From positions 19,718 to 83,717 of the forward strand of contig JAICWE010000004.1 in NCBI GenBank assembly GCA_025934955.1: 64,000 nt of DNA, written 5' to 3'. Under the pieces are notes generated by a model. It did no database searches, was not told the origin of the DNA, and saw nothing but the letters and a program-made list of their open reading frames with translations. Both the position numbers and the translations under genes were made by a program. The DNA is from Gemmatimonadales bacterium. GTDB lineage: Bacteria > Gemmatimonadota > Gemmatimonadetes > Gemmatimonadales > GWC2-71-9. Shown one piece after another: positions 15,435-25,771 of this stretch (positions are counted from its first letter, which is position 1; the number at the start of each line of letters is the position of its first letter).

Positions 15435-15845
15435 CTAACCTAGTCGTGCGGCGGTCAGGTCCGCGACCGTGGTGCGGGCGAAGAAGCCGCGCATCCGCGC
15501 GGCCACGTCCTTCCAGCGTCCATGGGCGGGGCAGGGTGCCGCGTCGCTGCAGGCGGCACGGCCGAGCACGCAGACACGGCCGTCGCCGGCAAGGAAGGGT
15601 GCGACGACTTCGGCCAAGGTGAGTCGCGCCGGCCGCTTGGCGAGACGGAAGCCGCCGCGCGGGCCGCGCGTCGAGTGCAGCACGCCCGCCCGGGCGAGCT
15701 GATGGAGTGTCTTGGAGAGGTAGTTCCGGGGCACCTTGAGCGCGGCGGCGATCTCGCCGACGCGCACCGACTCACCGGCCGGCGCACGGGCGATGAACTC
15801 GACGGCGCGGAGCGCGTACTCCGCCGTCTGGGGCAACGTCAGCAT
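15435..15845 (-). CDS. Rrf2-family transcriptional regulator
   Basis: Winged-helix regulator of 136 residues. The N-terminal part has the Rrf2 signature (TAEYALRAVEFIAR, IAAALKVPRNYLSKTLHQLARAGVL, GPRGGFRLA). The C-terminal part carries three cysteines in a CVLGRAAC...PC pattern, as in IscR, NsrR and RsrR, so an Fe-S cofactor is likely. It is divergent from the nitronate monooxygenase with a perfect 22-bp palindrome between, and is followed by osmC. This suggests it senses oxidative or nitrosative stress and controls both sides. The exact signal is not known. Confidence 0.9.
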   Translation of the reverse strand: MLTLPQTAEYALRAVEFIARAPAGESVRVGEIAAALKVPRNYLSKTLHQLARAGVLHSTRGPRGGFRLAKRPARLTLAEVVAPFLAGDGRVCVLGRAACSDAAPCPAHGRWKDVAARMRGFFARTTVADLTAARLG

Positions 15846-15869
15846 GACGGCGGCCGCCGGCGGTTTGAT

Positions 15870-15891
15870 TTTATCATACGCGTATGATAAA
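15870..15891. promoter_or_regulatory. Perfect 22-bp palindrome, likely Rrf2 operator
   Basis: The arm TTTATCATACG (15870-15880) is followed at once by its exact reverse complement (15881-15891). It is 16 of 22 A/T in a 70% G+C region and lies 24 bases before the regulator start and 68 bases before the monooxygenase start. Rrf2 dimers bind palindromes of about this length, so it is the obvious operator for the divergent pair. Confidence 0.75.
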
Positions 15892-15959
15892 CTCCGGCCC
15901 GGTGCGGCGCAGCGTCCCCCGGCTCCGCGTCGCAGCTTCCTTCTTCCGGTTGCCTGGAC

Positions 15960-17486
15960 ATGACGATCGCGCACGCGCTCCCCGAGATCATCCAGGGCGG
16001 GATGGGCGTCGGTGTCTCCAATTGGCGGCTCGCCCGGGCGGTGTCGTACCGGGGACAGCTCGGCGTGGTCTCGGCGACGGCGCTCGATTCGCTGCTGGTG
16101 CGACGCCTTCAGGACGGCGATGCGGGCGGTCACATGCGCCGCGCCATGGATCGCTTTCCGATTCCGGGCGTCGCCGCCGCGGTGCTGCGCCGCTACTTCC
16201 TGCCGGAGGGCCGCCCCGCGGGCACGCCGTACAAGCTGCTCTCGATGCATCGTCAGGTGGTGGCGAAGGCGCGCCAGCAGCTCACCATGCTGGCCGCGTT
16301 CGTCGAGGTGGAGCTTGCCAGGGAAGGTCACGGCGGCGTGGTCGGCGCGAATCTGCTGACCAAGGTCCAGCTTCCCAATCTCGCCTCGCTGTACGGCGCG
16401 ATGCTCGCGGGCGTGGACGTGGTGCTGATGGGCGCCGGCATACCGCGCGAGATCCCCGGCGTGCTCGACGCGCTGGCCGAGCATCGGCCGGCGGAGCTGC
16501 GGCTCGAGGTCGAGGGCCCCGCGGCCGGTGCGACCGAGCTGATCACGTTCACACCGCGCGAGCATTGGCCGGACGACGGTCCGCCGCTGCTCCGCCGGCC
16601 GCAGTTCGTCGCCATCATCGCGAGCAACTCACTGGCGACGATGCTCGCCCGGAAGGCGAGCGGGCGGGTGGACGGATTCGTGGTGGAAGGCCCGACCGCC
16701 GGCGGGCACAACGCGCCGCCGCGCGGTGCGCCGGAGCTCAGCGCCCGCGGCGAGCCAGTGTACGGAGCGCGCGACGCGGTCGATCTGGCGAAGCTCCGCG
16801 AGCTGGGCGTGCCGTTCTGGCTTGCGGGCGGAGCCGGCTCGCCGGAAGCGCTCCGTGCGGCGCGCGCCGCGGGAGCCGCGGGCATCCAGGTCGGCACTCT
16901 CTTCGCCTACTGCGACGAGTCGGGCCTCGCCGCGGATCTCAAGAGCTCGGTGCTCGCGGCCGCGGCGCGCCACGAGGTCGAGGTCTTCACCGATCCCCGC
17001 GCATCGCCCACCGGCTATCCGTTCAAGGTCGTGCGCTGGCCCGGCGATCCGGCCGGCGGGGCGGCGGAGCCGCGCGAACGGATCTGCGACCTGGGTTACC
17101 TGCGGACGGCGTACCAGCGGCCGGACGGCCGGATCGGCTATCGCTGCCCGGCGGAGCCGGTCGAGGATTACGTGCGAAAGGGCGGACGGGTGGAGGACAC
17201 CGTCGGTCGCCGCTGCCTCTGCAACGGACTGATGGCCAATGTCGGTCATGCGCAGGAGCGGGGCGACGGTGTGGTCGAGCCGCCGCTCATCACCAGCGGG
17301 GACGATCTCGCGGCGATCGGCCGGTTCACCGGCGGGCGCCGGCACTACACCGCCGGCGAGGTGCTCGACTATCTGGCGCCGGCCACCCCGAACGACAAAG
17401 CACGTCTCCGGTGCGATGATCGGGGACGTGCGGTGGGCGACGCAGTGGGCGATGAGGGGCTCGAACCCCCGACCTCGCGCATGTGA
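15960..17486 (+). CDS. Nitronate monooxygenase (2-nitropropane dioxygenase family)
   Basis: FMN-dependent TIM-barrel enzyme of 508 residues that would oxidise nitroalkanes/nitronates. The start PEIIQGGMGVGVSNWRLARAV binds FMN phosphate in this family; later motifs are VLMGAGIPREIPGVLD, VEGPTAGGHNAP with the active-site His, and FWLAGGAGSPEAL with GIQVGTLFA. It belongs to the long-form subgroup with a Cys-rich C-terminal extension (RRCLCNGL). The last 14 codons run antisense through the tRNA-Val gene; the tail GLEPPTSRM is the well-known peptide produced when a frame reads into a tRNA. Divergent from and probably controlled by the Rrf2 protein. Confidence 0.85.
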   Translation: MTIAHALPEIIQGGMGVGVSNWRLARAVSYRGQLGVVSATALDSLLVRRLQDGDAGGHMRRAMDRFPIPGVAAAVLRRYFLPEGRPAGTPYKLLSMHRQVVAKARQQLTMLAAFVEVELAREGHGGVVGANLLTKVQLPNLASLYGAMLAGVDVVLMGAGIPREIPGVLDALAEHRPAELRLEVEGPAAGATELITFTPREHWPDDGPPLLRRPQFVAIIASNSLATMLARKASGRVDGFVVEGPTAGGHNAPPRGAPELSARGEPVYGARDAVDLAKLRELGVPFWLAGGAGSPEALRAARAAGAAGIQVGTLFAYCDESGLAADLKSSVLAAAARHEVEVFTDPRASPTGYPFKVVRWPGDPAGGAAEPRERICDLGYLRTAYQRPDGRIGYRCPAEPVEDYVRKGGRVEDTVGRRCLCNGLMANVGHAQERGDGVVEPPLITSGDDLAAIGRFTGGRRHYTAGEVLDYLAPATPNDKARLRCDDRGRAVGDAVGDEGLEPPTSRM

Positions 17487-17519
17487 GGCGCGCGCTCTAA
17501 CCAGCTGAGCTAATCGCCC
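17446..17519 (-). tRNA. tRNA-Val (anticodon CAC)
   Basis: Minus-strand cloverleaf: acceptor GGGCGAT pairs with ATCGCCC, D-arm GCTC-AGCTGGTTA-GAGC, anticodon stem CGCGC/GCGCG with loop CTCACAT, T-arm GGGGG-TTCGAGC-CCCTC, discriminator A, no encoded CCA. It reads GUG. Its 3' part overlaps the end of the nitronate monooxygenase frame on the opposite strand by 41 bases. Confidence 0.93.
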
Positions 17520-17532
17520 GGAAGGGAGCGGT

Positions 17533-17561
17533 ATTGTAACCGGCCGTTCCGCCGGTCGCAA
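17533..17561 (-). promoter_or_regulatory. Promoter of tRNA-Val
   Basis: On the minus strand TTGCGA (17561-17556) is followed after exactly 17 bases by TACAAT (17538-17533), 13 bases before the tRNA 5' end. Spacing and both boxes fit a housekeeping sigma promoter. Confidence 0.6.
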
Positions 17562-17597
17562 CGCTCGTTCGCGCCGCTGCCGTCGCGCACCGCGCGC

Positions 17598-19193
17598 CTA
17601 GTGCAGCACCCCGCCGCCGCCGAACCGCAGCAGCGCCTGCACCCGTCCCACGAACCGATTCGCCGTGACGCCGGCGACGTGGCCATCGTTGGTGACGTGG
17701 TGATACCCTGCGTCCGCCTGGAGATCGAACGGCCCCTCGCGTCCGCTCACCGCGAGCGCGAGCCGCCAGGTCCGCTCCACCGTCCCGATGAAGTTCTGCG
17801 GCGTGCTTCCCGCCTCCGTGGTTCCTGCGCCGGGTACCGGCAGGTCGATCGCGCCCTGGCCCTGCCGGATGAGCGTCGCCTCCGGCGTGAGGAGCCAGCG
17901 AGCGCGCCACGGCGCCGTGACCCGCAGCGTCACCTGATCCATGTCGTCGAAGTTGCGGCCCAGGCCGACACCGGCGTCCGTGAAGTTCTGGGTCGAGTCG
18001 AGCGTCCGGAAGGCGAGGCTGGTGGCGCGGGTATAGAGCGCGCGCCAGGCGAGCGTGCGCGCCAGCGGCCCGTGCGCGGCGAGCGTGAGCGCCCAGCGAT
18101 CGGGATAGCGCGTCGGGCCGCCACGGTCCTGGTACTGGATGTCGTCGACGCCGAGCTGGGTCTCTACGGTGGTGCGGCCGAATGCGCGCCATGCGAAGTC
18201 GAGGCCGACGAGGCCGTTGCCGTCATCGCCCTGGCCGTACTGGTTGGCCAGGATGAGCAGACTGAGCGGATTGCGGTAACGGCCATCGAAGTTCCGCGCC
18301 GGGCCGGCGAGGACCACCGTCTCCCACAAGCCCACCTGCGCGCGATCCGAGACGCGAAGGCCGAGCCGATGGGCGAAGAAGTAGCGGTGGATCGGCTCGC
18401 CATCCGCGGTGGCCGCGTCGCGCAGCTCTGCGGCGGTGGCCTGGAGCCGGAGCGTGCGGGTGCCGATGTCGAACGCCGCCTCGGTGCGCGGGTACGCCGC
18501 GTCGGACAGTCCGATGCCGGGCAGGCCGACGGGCCCCCAGTTGCGATCCATCTGGCCGTAGAACACCGACCCCCAGCGGAACTGCGCGCTGGCGTAGGCG
18601 TCCACCATGCGGCCGGTGAACTTGAGATCGTGACGGCCGGGCCAGTCGGGATCATCGATGAGCCGCGGCTCTGCGGCTGGGCGCGTGACCAGCGCGATCG
18701 GCCCGATCAGCGCCTCGAGCCTGACGTCGCCATACGGCCGCACGTTGCCGGTGCCCGCCGGGTGTTGCTCATCGCGGCGGGCGTAGCGGTACGCCTGGAC
18801 GCCGGCGCGCGCCTCCGCGTTCCAGTGGGCCCACTCCTCGGCGCTGTCGGGGCGCAGCGCGCGCGGCGTGGCGTCGGCGTCCGCCCGGCCGTCCGCGCGC
18901 TCCAGCTCGAGGCGAAGGCGATGGATTGCGTCGCCGCCGGGACCGCCACTGTCGGCGGCGGCGAGCGCGCGCACGGCGTCGGCGCGGCGGAACGGGCGCA
19001 CGAAGGGCGAGGGGTCGGCAACGTCGCCGCGGGCGATCAGGTGCTCGAGCAACGGGAGCCGTGGATCGTCCAGCGGGAGGTAGGCTGACGCCTGCGCGGC
19101 GAGCGCCGCGGGCGCAAGCGCGCAGGCCAGCGTGATCGCCGCCGCGCCCGCGAGCGCGGACGCGAGACACTGCGCGAGCTGGTGACGGGGCAT
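17598..19193 (-). CDS. Wzi-like capsule assembly / outer-membrane beta-barrel protein
   Basis: Predicted outer-membrane protein of 531 residues. A signal peptide (hydrophobic stretch ending in APAALAAQA) is followed by a helical region with DPRLPLLEHLIARGDV and then by alternating, aromatic-rich strands typical of a beta-barrel, for example GSVFYGQMDRNWGPVG, the segment that marks the Wzi/capsule assembly family. Wzi anchors capsule at the surface of E. coli. The ATG at 19193 is preferred to a TTG three codons earlier. It is divergent from the asparaginase gene across 39 bases and is 5 kb from the polysaccharide locus. Confidence 0.75.
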   Translation of the reverse strand: MPRHQLAQCLASALAGAAAITLACALAPAALAAQASAYLPLDDPRLPLLEHLIARGDVADPSPFVRPFRRADAVRALAAADSGGPGGDAIHRLRLELERADGRADADATPRALRPDSAEEWAHWNAEARAGVQAYRYARRDEQHPAGTGNVRPYGDVRLEALIGPIALVTRPAAEPRLIDDPDWPGRHDLKFTGRMVDAYASAQFRWGSVFYGQMDRNWGPVGLPGIGLSDAAYPRTEAAFDIGTRTLRLQATAAELRDAATADGEPIHRYFFAHRLGLRVSDRAQVGLWETVVLAGPARNFDGRYRNPLSLLILANQYGQGDDGNGLVGLDFAWRAFGRTTVETQLGVDDIQYQDRGGPTRYPDRWALTLAAHGPLARTLAWRALYTRATSLAFRTLDSTQNFTDAGVGLGRNFDDMDQVTLRVTAPWRARWLLTPEATLIRQGQGAIDLPVPGAGTTEAGSTPQNFIGTVERTWRLALAVSGREGPFDLQADAGYHHVTNDGHVAGVTANRFVGRVQALLRFGGGGVLH

Positions 19194-19232
19194 GGCGCAC
19201 AAACCTAATACCCGCGACTATCTTTGGCCGCC

Positions 19233-20297
19233 ATGTCCGAGGACCCACTCCGAATCGAATCGCTGCGCGGCGCGCAGGTGGAAAGCACGCACGTACTCTC
19301 GGTCGCGATCGCGGATGCGGCGGGCGCGCTCCTCGCGCAGGCGGGCGATCCCGGGCGGGTGACCTTCTGGCGCAGTGCGGGGAAGCCATTCCAGGCGCTG
19401 CCGCTCCTGGAGGACGGCGCGGCCGACCGATGGGGCTTCGGCGACGCGGAGCTGGCGCTGGCGTGCGCGTCACACTCGAGCGAGCCGCGCCACCTCGCGG
19501 TGTGCAGCGCGATGTTGGGCATGAGCGGGAGCCGCGAGGAGGAGCTTGCGTGCGGGCCGCATGCGCCGCTCTCGGCCGCGCGCGCGGACGACGTGGTGCG
19601 CCGAGGCATCGGGCTCACGCCGCGGTGGAGCAACTGCTCGGGGAAGCACGCCGGCATGCTCGCGCTCGCGCGACATCACGGCTGGCCGGTGGCGGGCTAC
19701 GAGCGCGCGGGACATCCGGTGCAGAAGCGCATCACCGACTGCATCGCCCGCTGGTCCGGCCTCGCCGCCGCCGACCTCGTGCTGGCGGTGGACGGCTGCA
19801 CCGCGGTCAGTCACGCGCTCCCGCTCCGCGCCATGGCCACGGCGTACGCGCGACTCGGCGTATCCGAGGCGCCGGCGGCGCGGCGGATTCGCGCCGCCAT
19901 GGCGGCTGAGCCGTGGCTCGTGGCCGGTACCGGGCGCGCGTGCACGGACTTGATGAATGCGGCGGGGGGAGAAATCATCGCGAAGGTCGGCGCTGCCGGC
20001 GTATATGGCGCGGCGGTTCCGTCGCTCGGGGTCGGTGTCGCGCTGAAGGTGGAGGACGGTGACGGGCCCGCGGCGGCGGTCGCGCTGCTCGCGGTGCTCC
20101 GGCGGCTCCTGTCCCAGCGCGCACCCGCGCTGCTGGCGGCGCTGGATCGGCCCGAGGTCGCGCGCCACGCGACCATTCCGATTCGCAACACGCGCGGCGA
20201 GCCCACGGGCAGCATCCGCGCGGCCGGCGCATTGCGCGGCGCGGAGCCGCCCCGCGGGCAAACGGTACGGCCGCTCCACTCGAGCGAGGTAATCTGA
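19233..20297 (+). CDS. L-asparaginase II-family protein (Rhizobium AnsA type)
   Basis: Amidohydrolase of 354 residues, likely cytoplasmic, hydrolysing asparagine to aspartate. It matches the thermolabile Rhizobium etli type, unrelated to E. coli AnsA/B. Visible are the N-terminal R-G-X-X-V-E-S-X-H, FWRSAGKPFQALPL with the Ser-X-X-Lys active site, ACASHSSEPRH, RWSNCSGKHAGML with the zinc-binding Cys and the second Ser-Gly-Lys, and DGCTAVSHALPL. The ATG at 19233 follows a TATCTT by 8 bases and has no Shine-Dalgarno, so the transcript may be leaderless. Its TGA abuts the next ATG. Confidence 0.85.
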   Translation: MSEDPLRIESLRGAQVESTHVLSVAIADAAGALLAQAGDPGRVTFWRSAGKPFQALPLLEDGAADRWGFGDAELALACASHSSEPRHLAVCSAMLGMSGSREEELACGPHAPLSAARADDVVRRGIGLTPRWSNCSGKHAGMLALARHHGWPVAGYERAGHPVQKRITDCIARWSGLAAADLVLAVDGCTAVSHALPLRAMATAYARLGVSEAPAARRIRAAMAAEPWLVAGTGRACTDLMNAAGGEIIAKVGAAGVYGAAVPSLGVGVALKVEDGDGPAAAVALLAVLRRLLSQRAPALLAALDRPEVARHATIPIRNTRGEPTGSIRAAGALRGAEPPRGQTVRPLHSSEVI

Positions 20298-20939
20298 ATG
20301 GCGAAACAGGACAACCTCGACCCGCAGACCCGCGATCTCGTTCGCTTCGCCGCCGCCATCGCGCAGGGCTACGAACCCGAGCTGCGGGACCGGGTCGGCC
20401 CGCTCCGGAGCTCGCAGGTGCCGGTGGCGTGGGTCGAGGAGCTGCTGCTCCAGTCGGTGCTGATGTGCGGCTACCCGCGCGCGCTGGTGGCGTTCACCGT
20501 GTGGCGGAAATTCGGCGGCGTCCCGGCGCCGACGCAGGACGAGGGCGAAGACTACGGCATGGCGCTCGAGTGGCGCCGCCGCGGCGAGGAGACCTGCGCC
20601 CTCGTCTACGCCGACAACTACCGGAAGCTGCGCGACAGTGTGCGCCAGCTCCATCCGGCGCTGGACGCGTGGATGATCGTCGAAGGCTATGGCCGCACGC
20701 TGTCGCGGCCGGGGCTGGACCTCATGCGCCGCGAGCTCTGCACCGTGGCGCAGACGGCGGTGCTGGAAACGCCGCGGCAGCTGCACTCGCACCTGCGCGG
20801 CTCGCTCAACGCGGGGGCGTCGTTCGGCCAGATCGAGGGCGTGCTGTCCATCGTGAACCCGATGCTGTCGTTCGACCAATGGAAGAAGATCAAGGAGCTG
20901 TGGCGCAGCGTCCGCGAGGGATGGGTGCCGTCGGCATAA
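20298..20939 (+). CDS. AhpD-like / carboxymuconolactone decarboxylase-family protein
   Basis: All-helical protein of 213 residues with the CMD fold: EELLLQSVLMCGYPRALVAFTVWRKF in the first half and a looser second copy (LCTVAQTAVLETPRQLHSHLRGSLNAGAS). AhpD peroxidase activity needs a CXXC pair; only a single Cys is present in MCGYP, so it is not an ordinary AhpD. The ATG follows the asparaginase stop with no gap, so they form one unit. Function is not known. Confidence 0.7.
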   Translation: MAKQDNLDPQTRDLVRFAAAIAQGYEPELRDRVGPLRSSQVPVAWVEELLLQSVLMCGYPRALVAFTVWRKFGGVPAPTQDEGEDYGMALEWRRRGEETCALVYADNYRKLRDSVRQLHPALDAWMIVEGYGRTLSRPGLDLMRRELCTVAQTAVLETPRQLHSHLRGSLNAGASFGQIEGVLSIVNPMLSFDQWKKIKELWRSVREGWVPSA

Positions 20940-23109
<2,170 letters not shown>

Positions 23110-23117
23110 CTTTGGGT

Positions 23118-24215
23118 GTGCACCTCTACGTCCACGTCCCCTTCTGCGCCCGCCGCTGCAGCTACTGCGATTTCGCCATCGCCGTACGCGCCGACGTCCC
23201 TTCCGACCGCTTTGCCGCGGCGGTGGTCGGCGAGTGGCAGCGACTGCAGACGCACTCCGCGTGGGCGACATCCGCGACCATCGACACGATCTACTTCGGC
23301 GGGGGCACGCCCTCGCGGCTCGATCCCGCGGCGCTGGCGCGGATCCTCGACGCGATGCGCGCGGCGCGACCCGTAGCCGCGGACGCCGAGGTGACGCTCG
23401 AGGCCAACCCCGACGACGTCACTGCGCATCGCGTCGCCGCGTGGCGTGGGGCTGGGGTGAATCGCGTCTCCCTCGGCGTGCAGTCGTTCGATCGCGCCGT
23501 GCTCCGCTGGATGCACCGGACCCACGATGCCGAGCAGGCCGGGCAGGCGGTGCACCTGCTGCGCGCGGGCGGTATCACCGCGCTTTCGCTCGACCTCATC
23601 TTCGGGGTGCCGGCGACGCTTGGCCGCGACTGGGCGCGAGACCTGGACCGCGCGCTCGCGCTCGCGCCGAATCATTTGTCGCTCTATGGCCTCACCGTCG
23701 AGCCACATACCCCGCTGGCCCGCTGGACCGCGCGCGGCGAGACGACCCCCGCCGACGAGCCGAGCTACGCGGCGGAGTTCCTGGCGGCGGATGCGCGGCT
23801 CACGGCGGCGGGCTTCGAGCACTACGAGGTATCCAACTACGCGCGGTCCGGCGCGCGGGCGCGGCACAACAGCGCGTACTGGCAACGGCGCCCGTTTCTG
23901 GGGCTGGGCCCGTCGGCGCACAGCGGCATCGGCCGGGAGCGGTGGTGGAACCTGCGCGAATGGGCCGCGTACGACCGCGCGGCGCGCGAGGGCGCGCCGC
24001 TCGTGGCGGGTGAGGAGCATCTCGACGACGTGGCCGTTCGGCTGGAGGAGCTCTACCTCGGCCTGCGGACGGCGGATGGCGTCGCCGCCGCGGCCGCAGG
24101 TTCCCACGCCGACCGGTGGATCAGCGCCGGCTGGGCCGAGCGCCGGGGCGAGCGCTTGCGGCTGACGGCCGAGGGCTGGCTTCGGCTCGATGCGCTGGTG
24201 GCCGCGGCGGCATGA
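23118..24215 (+). CDS. hemW: HemW-like radical SAM protein (heme chaperone family)
   Basis: Radical SAM protein of 365 residues. CARRCSYCDF gives the CX3CX2C cluster motif, followed by YFGGGTPSRL and, in the C-terminal domain, HYEVSNYAR and NSAYWQRRPFLGLGPSAHS, all usual in HemW. HemW proteins were long named oxygen-independent coproporphyrinogen oxidase but act as heme chaperones. The GTG at 23118 gives the standard start VHLYVHVPFC; a TTG two codons earlier is also possible. It follows dprA by 8 bases. Confidence 0.9.
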   Translation: MHLYVHVPFCARRCSYCDFAIAVRADVPSDRFAAAVVGEWQRLQTHSAWATSATIDTIYFGGGTPSRLDPAALARILDAMRAARPVAADAEVTLEANPDDVTAHRVAAWRGAGVNRVSLGVQSFDRAVLRWMHRTHDAEQAGQAVHLLRAGGITALSLDLIFGVPATLGRDWARDLDRALALAPNHLSLYGLTVEPHTPLARWTARGETTPADEPSYAAEFLAADARLTAAGFEHYEVSNYARSGARARHNSAYWQRRPFLGLGPSAHSGIGRERWWNLREWAAYDRAAREGAPLVAGEEHLDDVAVRLEELYLGLRTADGVAAAAAGSHADRWISAGWAERRGERLRLTAEGWLRLDALVAAAA

Positions 24216-24239
24216 CGGACGCGGGCGGTCTGCCGCGCG

Positions 24240-24599
24240 TCAGGCGGCCTGCGCCATGTCCCGGCAGCTCCGCGCGCAGGTGCGGCAGACCTCGGCGCAC
24301 GCCGCCATGCGGGTGTCGTCGCGCACCCGCTCACACGCCTCGGCGCAGCGATCGCAGATCTCGGCACAGGCGCCGCAGGTGAACCGGTGCAGCTCCGAGC
24401 CGCGGATCATGAAATCCGCGCTGGTGGCACAGATCTGCGCGCAGTCGATCAGGAGCCGGACGTGGGCTTCGTCGCCCTTGGCGGCTTCGCCGCGGAAATG
24501 TGCGGCGGTGACCTCCAGGCAGATGCGGTGACAGCGGGTGCAGTTCTCGATGCACTGATCCATCGAGGCGCGGGAGCGGGTGGTCTGTGAGGTGGCCAT
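24240..24599 (-). CDS. Cys-rich four-helix-bundle copper-binding protein (Csp-like)
   Basis: Small cytoplasmic protein of 119 residues with 15 cysteines arranged on amphipathic helices: QCIENCTRCHRIC, DCAQIC, TCGACAEICDRCAEAC and AACAEVCRTCARSC. This spacing matches DUF326/Csp copper-storage proteins, which fill a four-helix core with Cu(I). No signal peptide is seen, so it resembles cytosolic Csp3. The ATG at 24599 removes a spurious upstream extension. It is divergent from hrcA across 134 bases, a gap with a CGGTATACCG palindrome at 24628. Confidence 0.85.
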   Translation of the reverse strand: MATSQTTRSRASMDQCIENCTRCHRICLEVTAAHFRGEAAKGDEAHVRLLIDCAQICATSADFMIRGSELHRFTCGACAEICDRCAEACERVRDDTRMAACAEVCRTCARSCRDMAQAA

Positions 24600-24733
24600 A
24601 TCGAACTCCGATCGGGGGGTGGCCGCACGGTATACCGCCCGCGGGCCGCGCGCGCGGTCACCGGTCACATGACGCGGCGCCACCGCGCTCGCGCCTTCTC
24701 GGTCGGAGCCCGCGACTCTACATTTCCCTCCGC

Positions 24734-25771
24734 ATGCCTAGCCCGGAACAGTTGAGCGAGCGCGAGCTGCGGGTCCTCGAGGCCGTCATCCAGAGCTACG
24801 TGGAGACCGCGGAGCCGGCCGGCAGCCAGACGATCGCCCGCCGGTTCGGCCTCGGCGTATCGCCTGCCACCATCCGGAACACGATGGGCGAGCTGGAGGA
24901 GAAGGGCTTCCTCTATCATCCGCACACCTCGGCGGGGCGCATTCCCACCGATCGCGGTTACCGCATCTACGTGGACAACCTGATGCGGTTGAGTCCGCCG
25001 TCGGATCACGAGCGCTCGACGATTCGGGCCGAGGTGGCGGGCGCGCGCGGCGCGGTGGAGGAGGTGCTGCGCCGCGCGGCGCCGGTACTCGGCGTGCTGA
25101 CGCAGGAGCTGGGTGTCGCCGTCGCGCCGGCGCTCGACCGCATCGTGCTGGAGCGGCTGGAGCTGGTGCCGGTCGCGTCGGACCGGCTGCTGCTGGTATT
25201 CGACCTCCGGAGCGGGGTGGTTCGCACGATCTTCGTGCAGGTGCCCGGCGCGATGGCGGCCGAGGCGGTGCAGCGCGTCGCCCAGATCCTGAACGAGCGG
25301 CTGGCGGGCCACACGCTCGAGGAGATCCGCCGCACGCTCCCGGAGCGGCTGCGCGACGCGGAGACGGCCGGCGGCAGCCGCGAGCTGCTGAACATCTTCA
25401 TTGCCGAAGGCGAAGGCATCTTCGATCTCTCGGGCGATGCCAACTCGCTGATGCTGGGAAGCGCGCAGTTGCTGGCGGACCAGCCGGAGTTCGCCTCGAA
25501 CGCGCGGATGCGCGATCTGCTGGAGCTGACCGAGCGGCGCGATCTCCTGCGTGAGGCGCTCGCGGCCCGCCGGCGCGGCGGTATCGCCATCACCATCGGC
25601 GGCGAGAACCTCGACGCGCGGCTGGCGGACTTCACCCTGGTCACCGCGTCGTACCGGGCGGGTGACCTCACCGGCGTGATCGGCGTGATGGGACCGACCC
25701 GGATGCCGTACGACAAGATCATCGGACTGGTGGAGCACACCAGCCGACTCGTGGAGGGACTGCTGGCGTGA
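24734..25771 (+). CDS. hrcA: Heat-inducible transcription repressor HrcA
   Basis: 345-residue repressor of class I heat-shock genes. The N-terminal winged helix contains VSPATIRNTMGELEEKGFL and HTSAGRIPTDRGYR, near-invariant in HrcA; the C-terminal GAF-like half ends VIGVMGPTRMPYDKIIGLVEHTSRLV. No CIRCE element is visible before hrcA in this window, so its targets (groESL, dnaK) must lie elsewhere. A TACATT hexamer at 24719 sits 9 bases before the ATG, with no Shine-Dalgarno. Overlaps dnaJ by GTGA. Confidence 0.95.
   Translation: MPSPEQLSERELRVLEAVIQSYVETAEPAGSQTIARRFGLGVSPATIRNTMGELEEKGFLYHPHTSAGRIPTDRGYRIYVDNLMRLSPPSDHERSTIRAEVAGARGAVEEVLRRAAPVLGVLTQELGVAVAPALDRIVLERLELVPVASDRLLLVFDLRSGVVRTIFVQVPGAMAAEAVQRVAQILNERLAGHTLEEIRRTLPERLRDAETAGGSRELLNIFIAEGEGIFDLSGDANSLMLGSAQLLADQPEFASNARMRDLLELTERRDLLREALAARRRGGIAITIGGENLDARLADFTLVTASYRAGDLTGVIGVMGPTRMPYDKIIGLVEHTSRLVEGLLA

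Noticed and set aside
24600..24733. Possible CIRCE element upstream of hrcA
   Set aside because: No TTAGCACTC-N9-GAGTGCTAA or near match is present in the gap.
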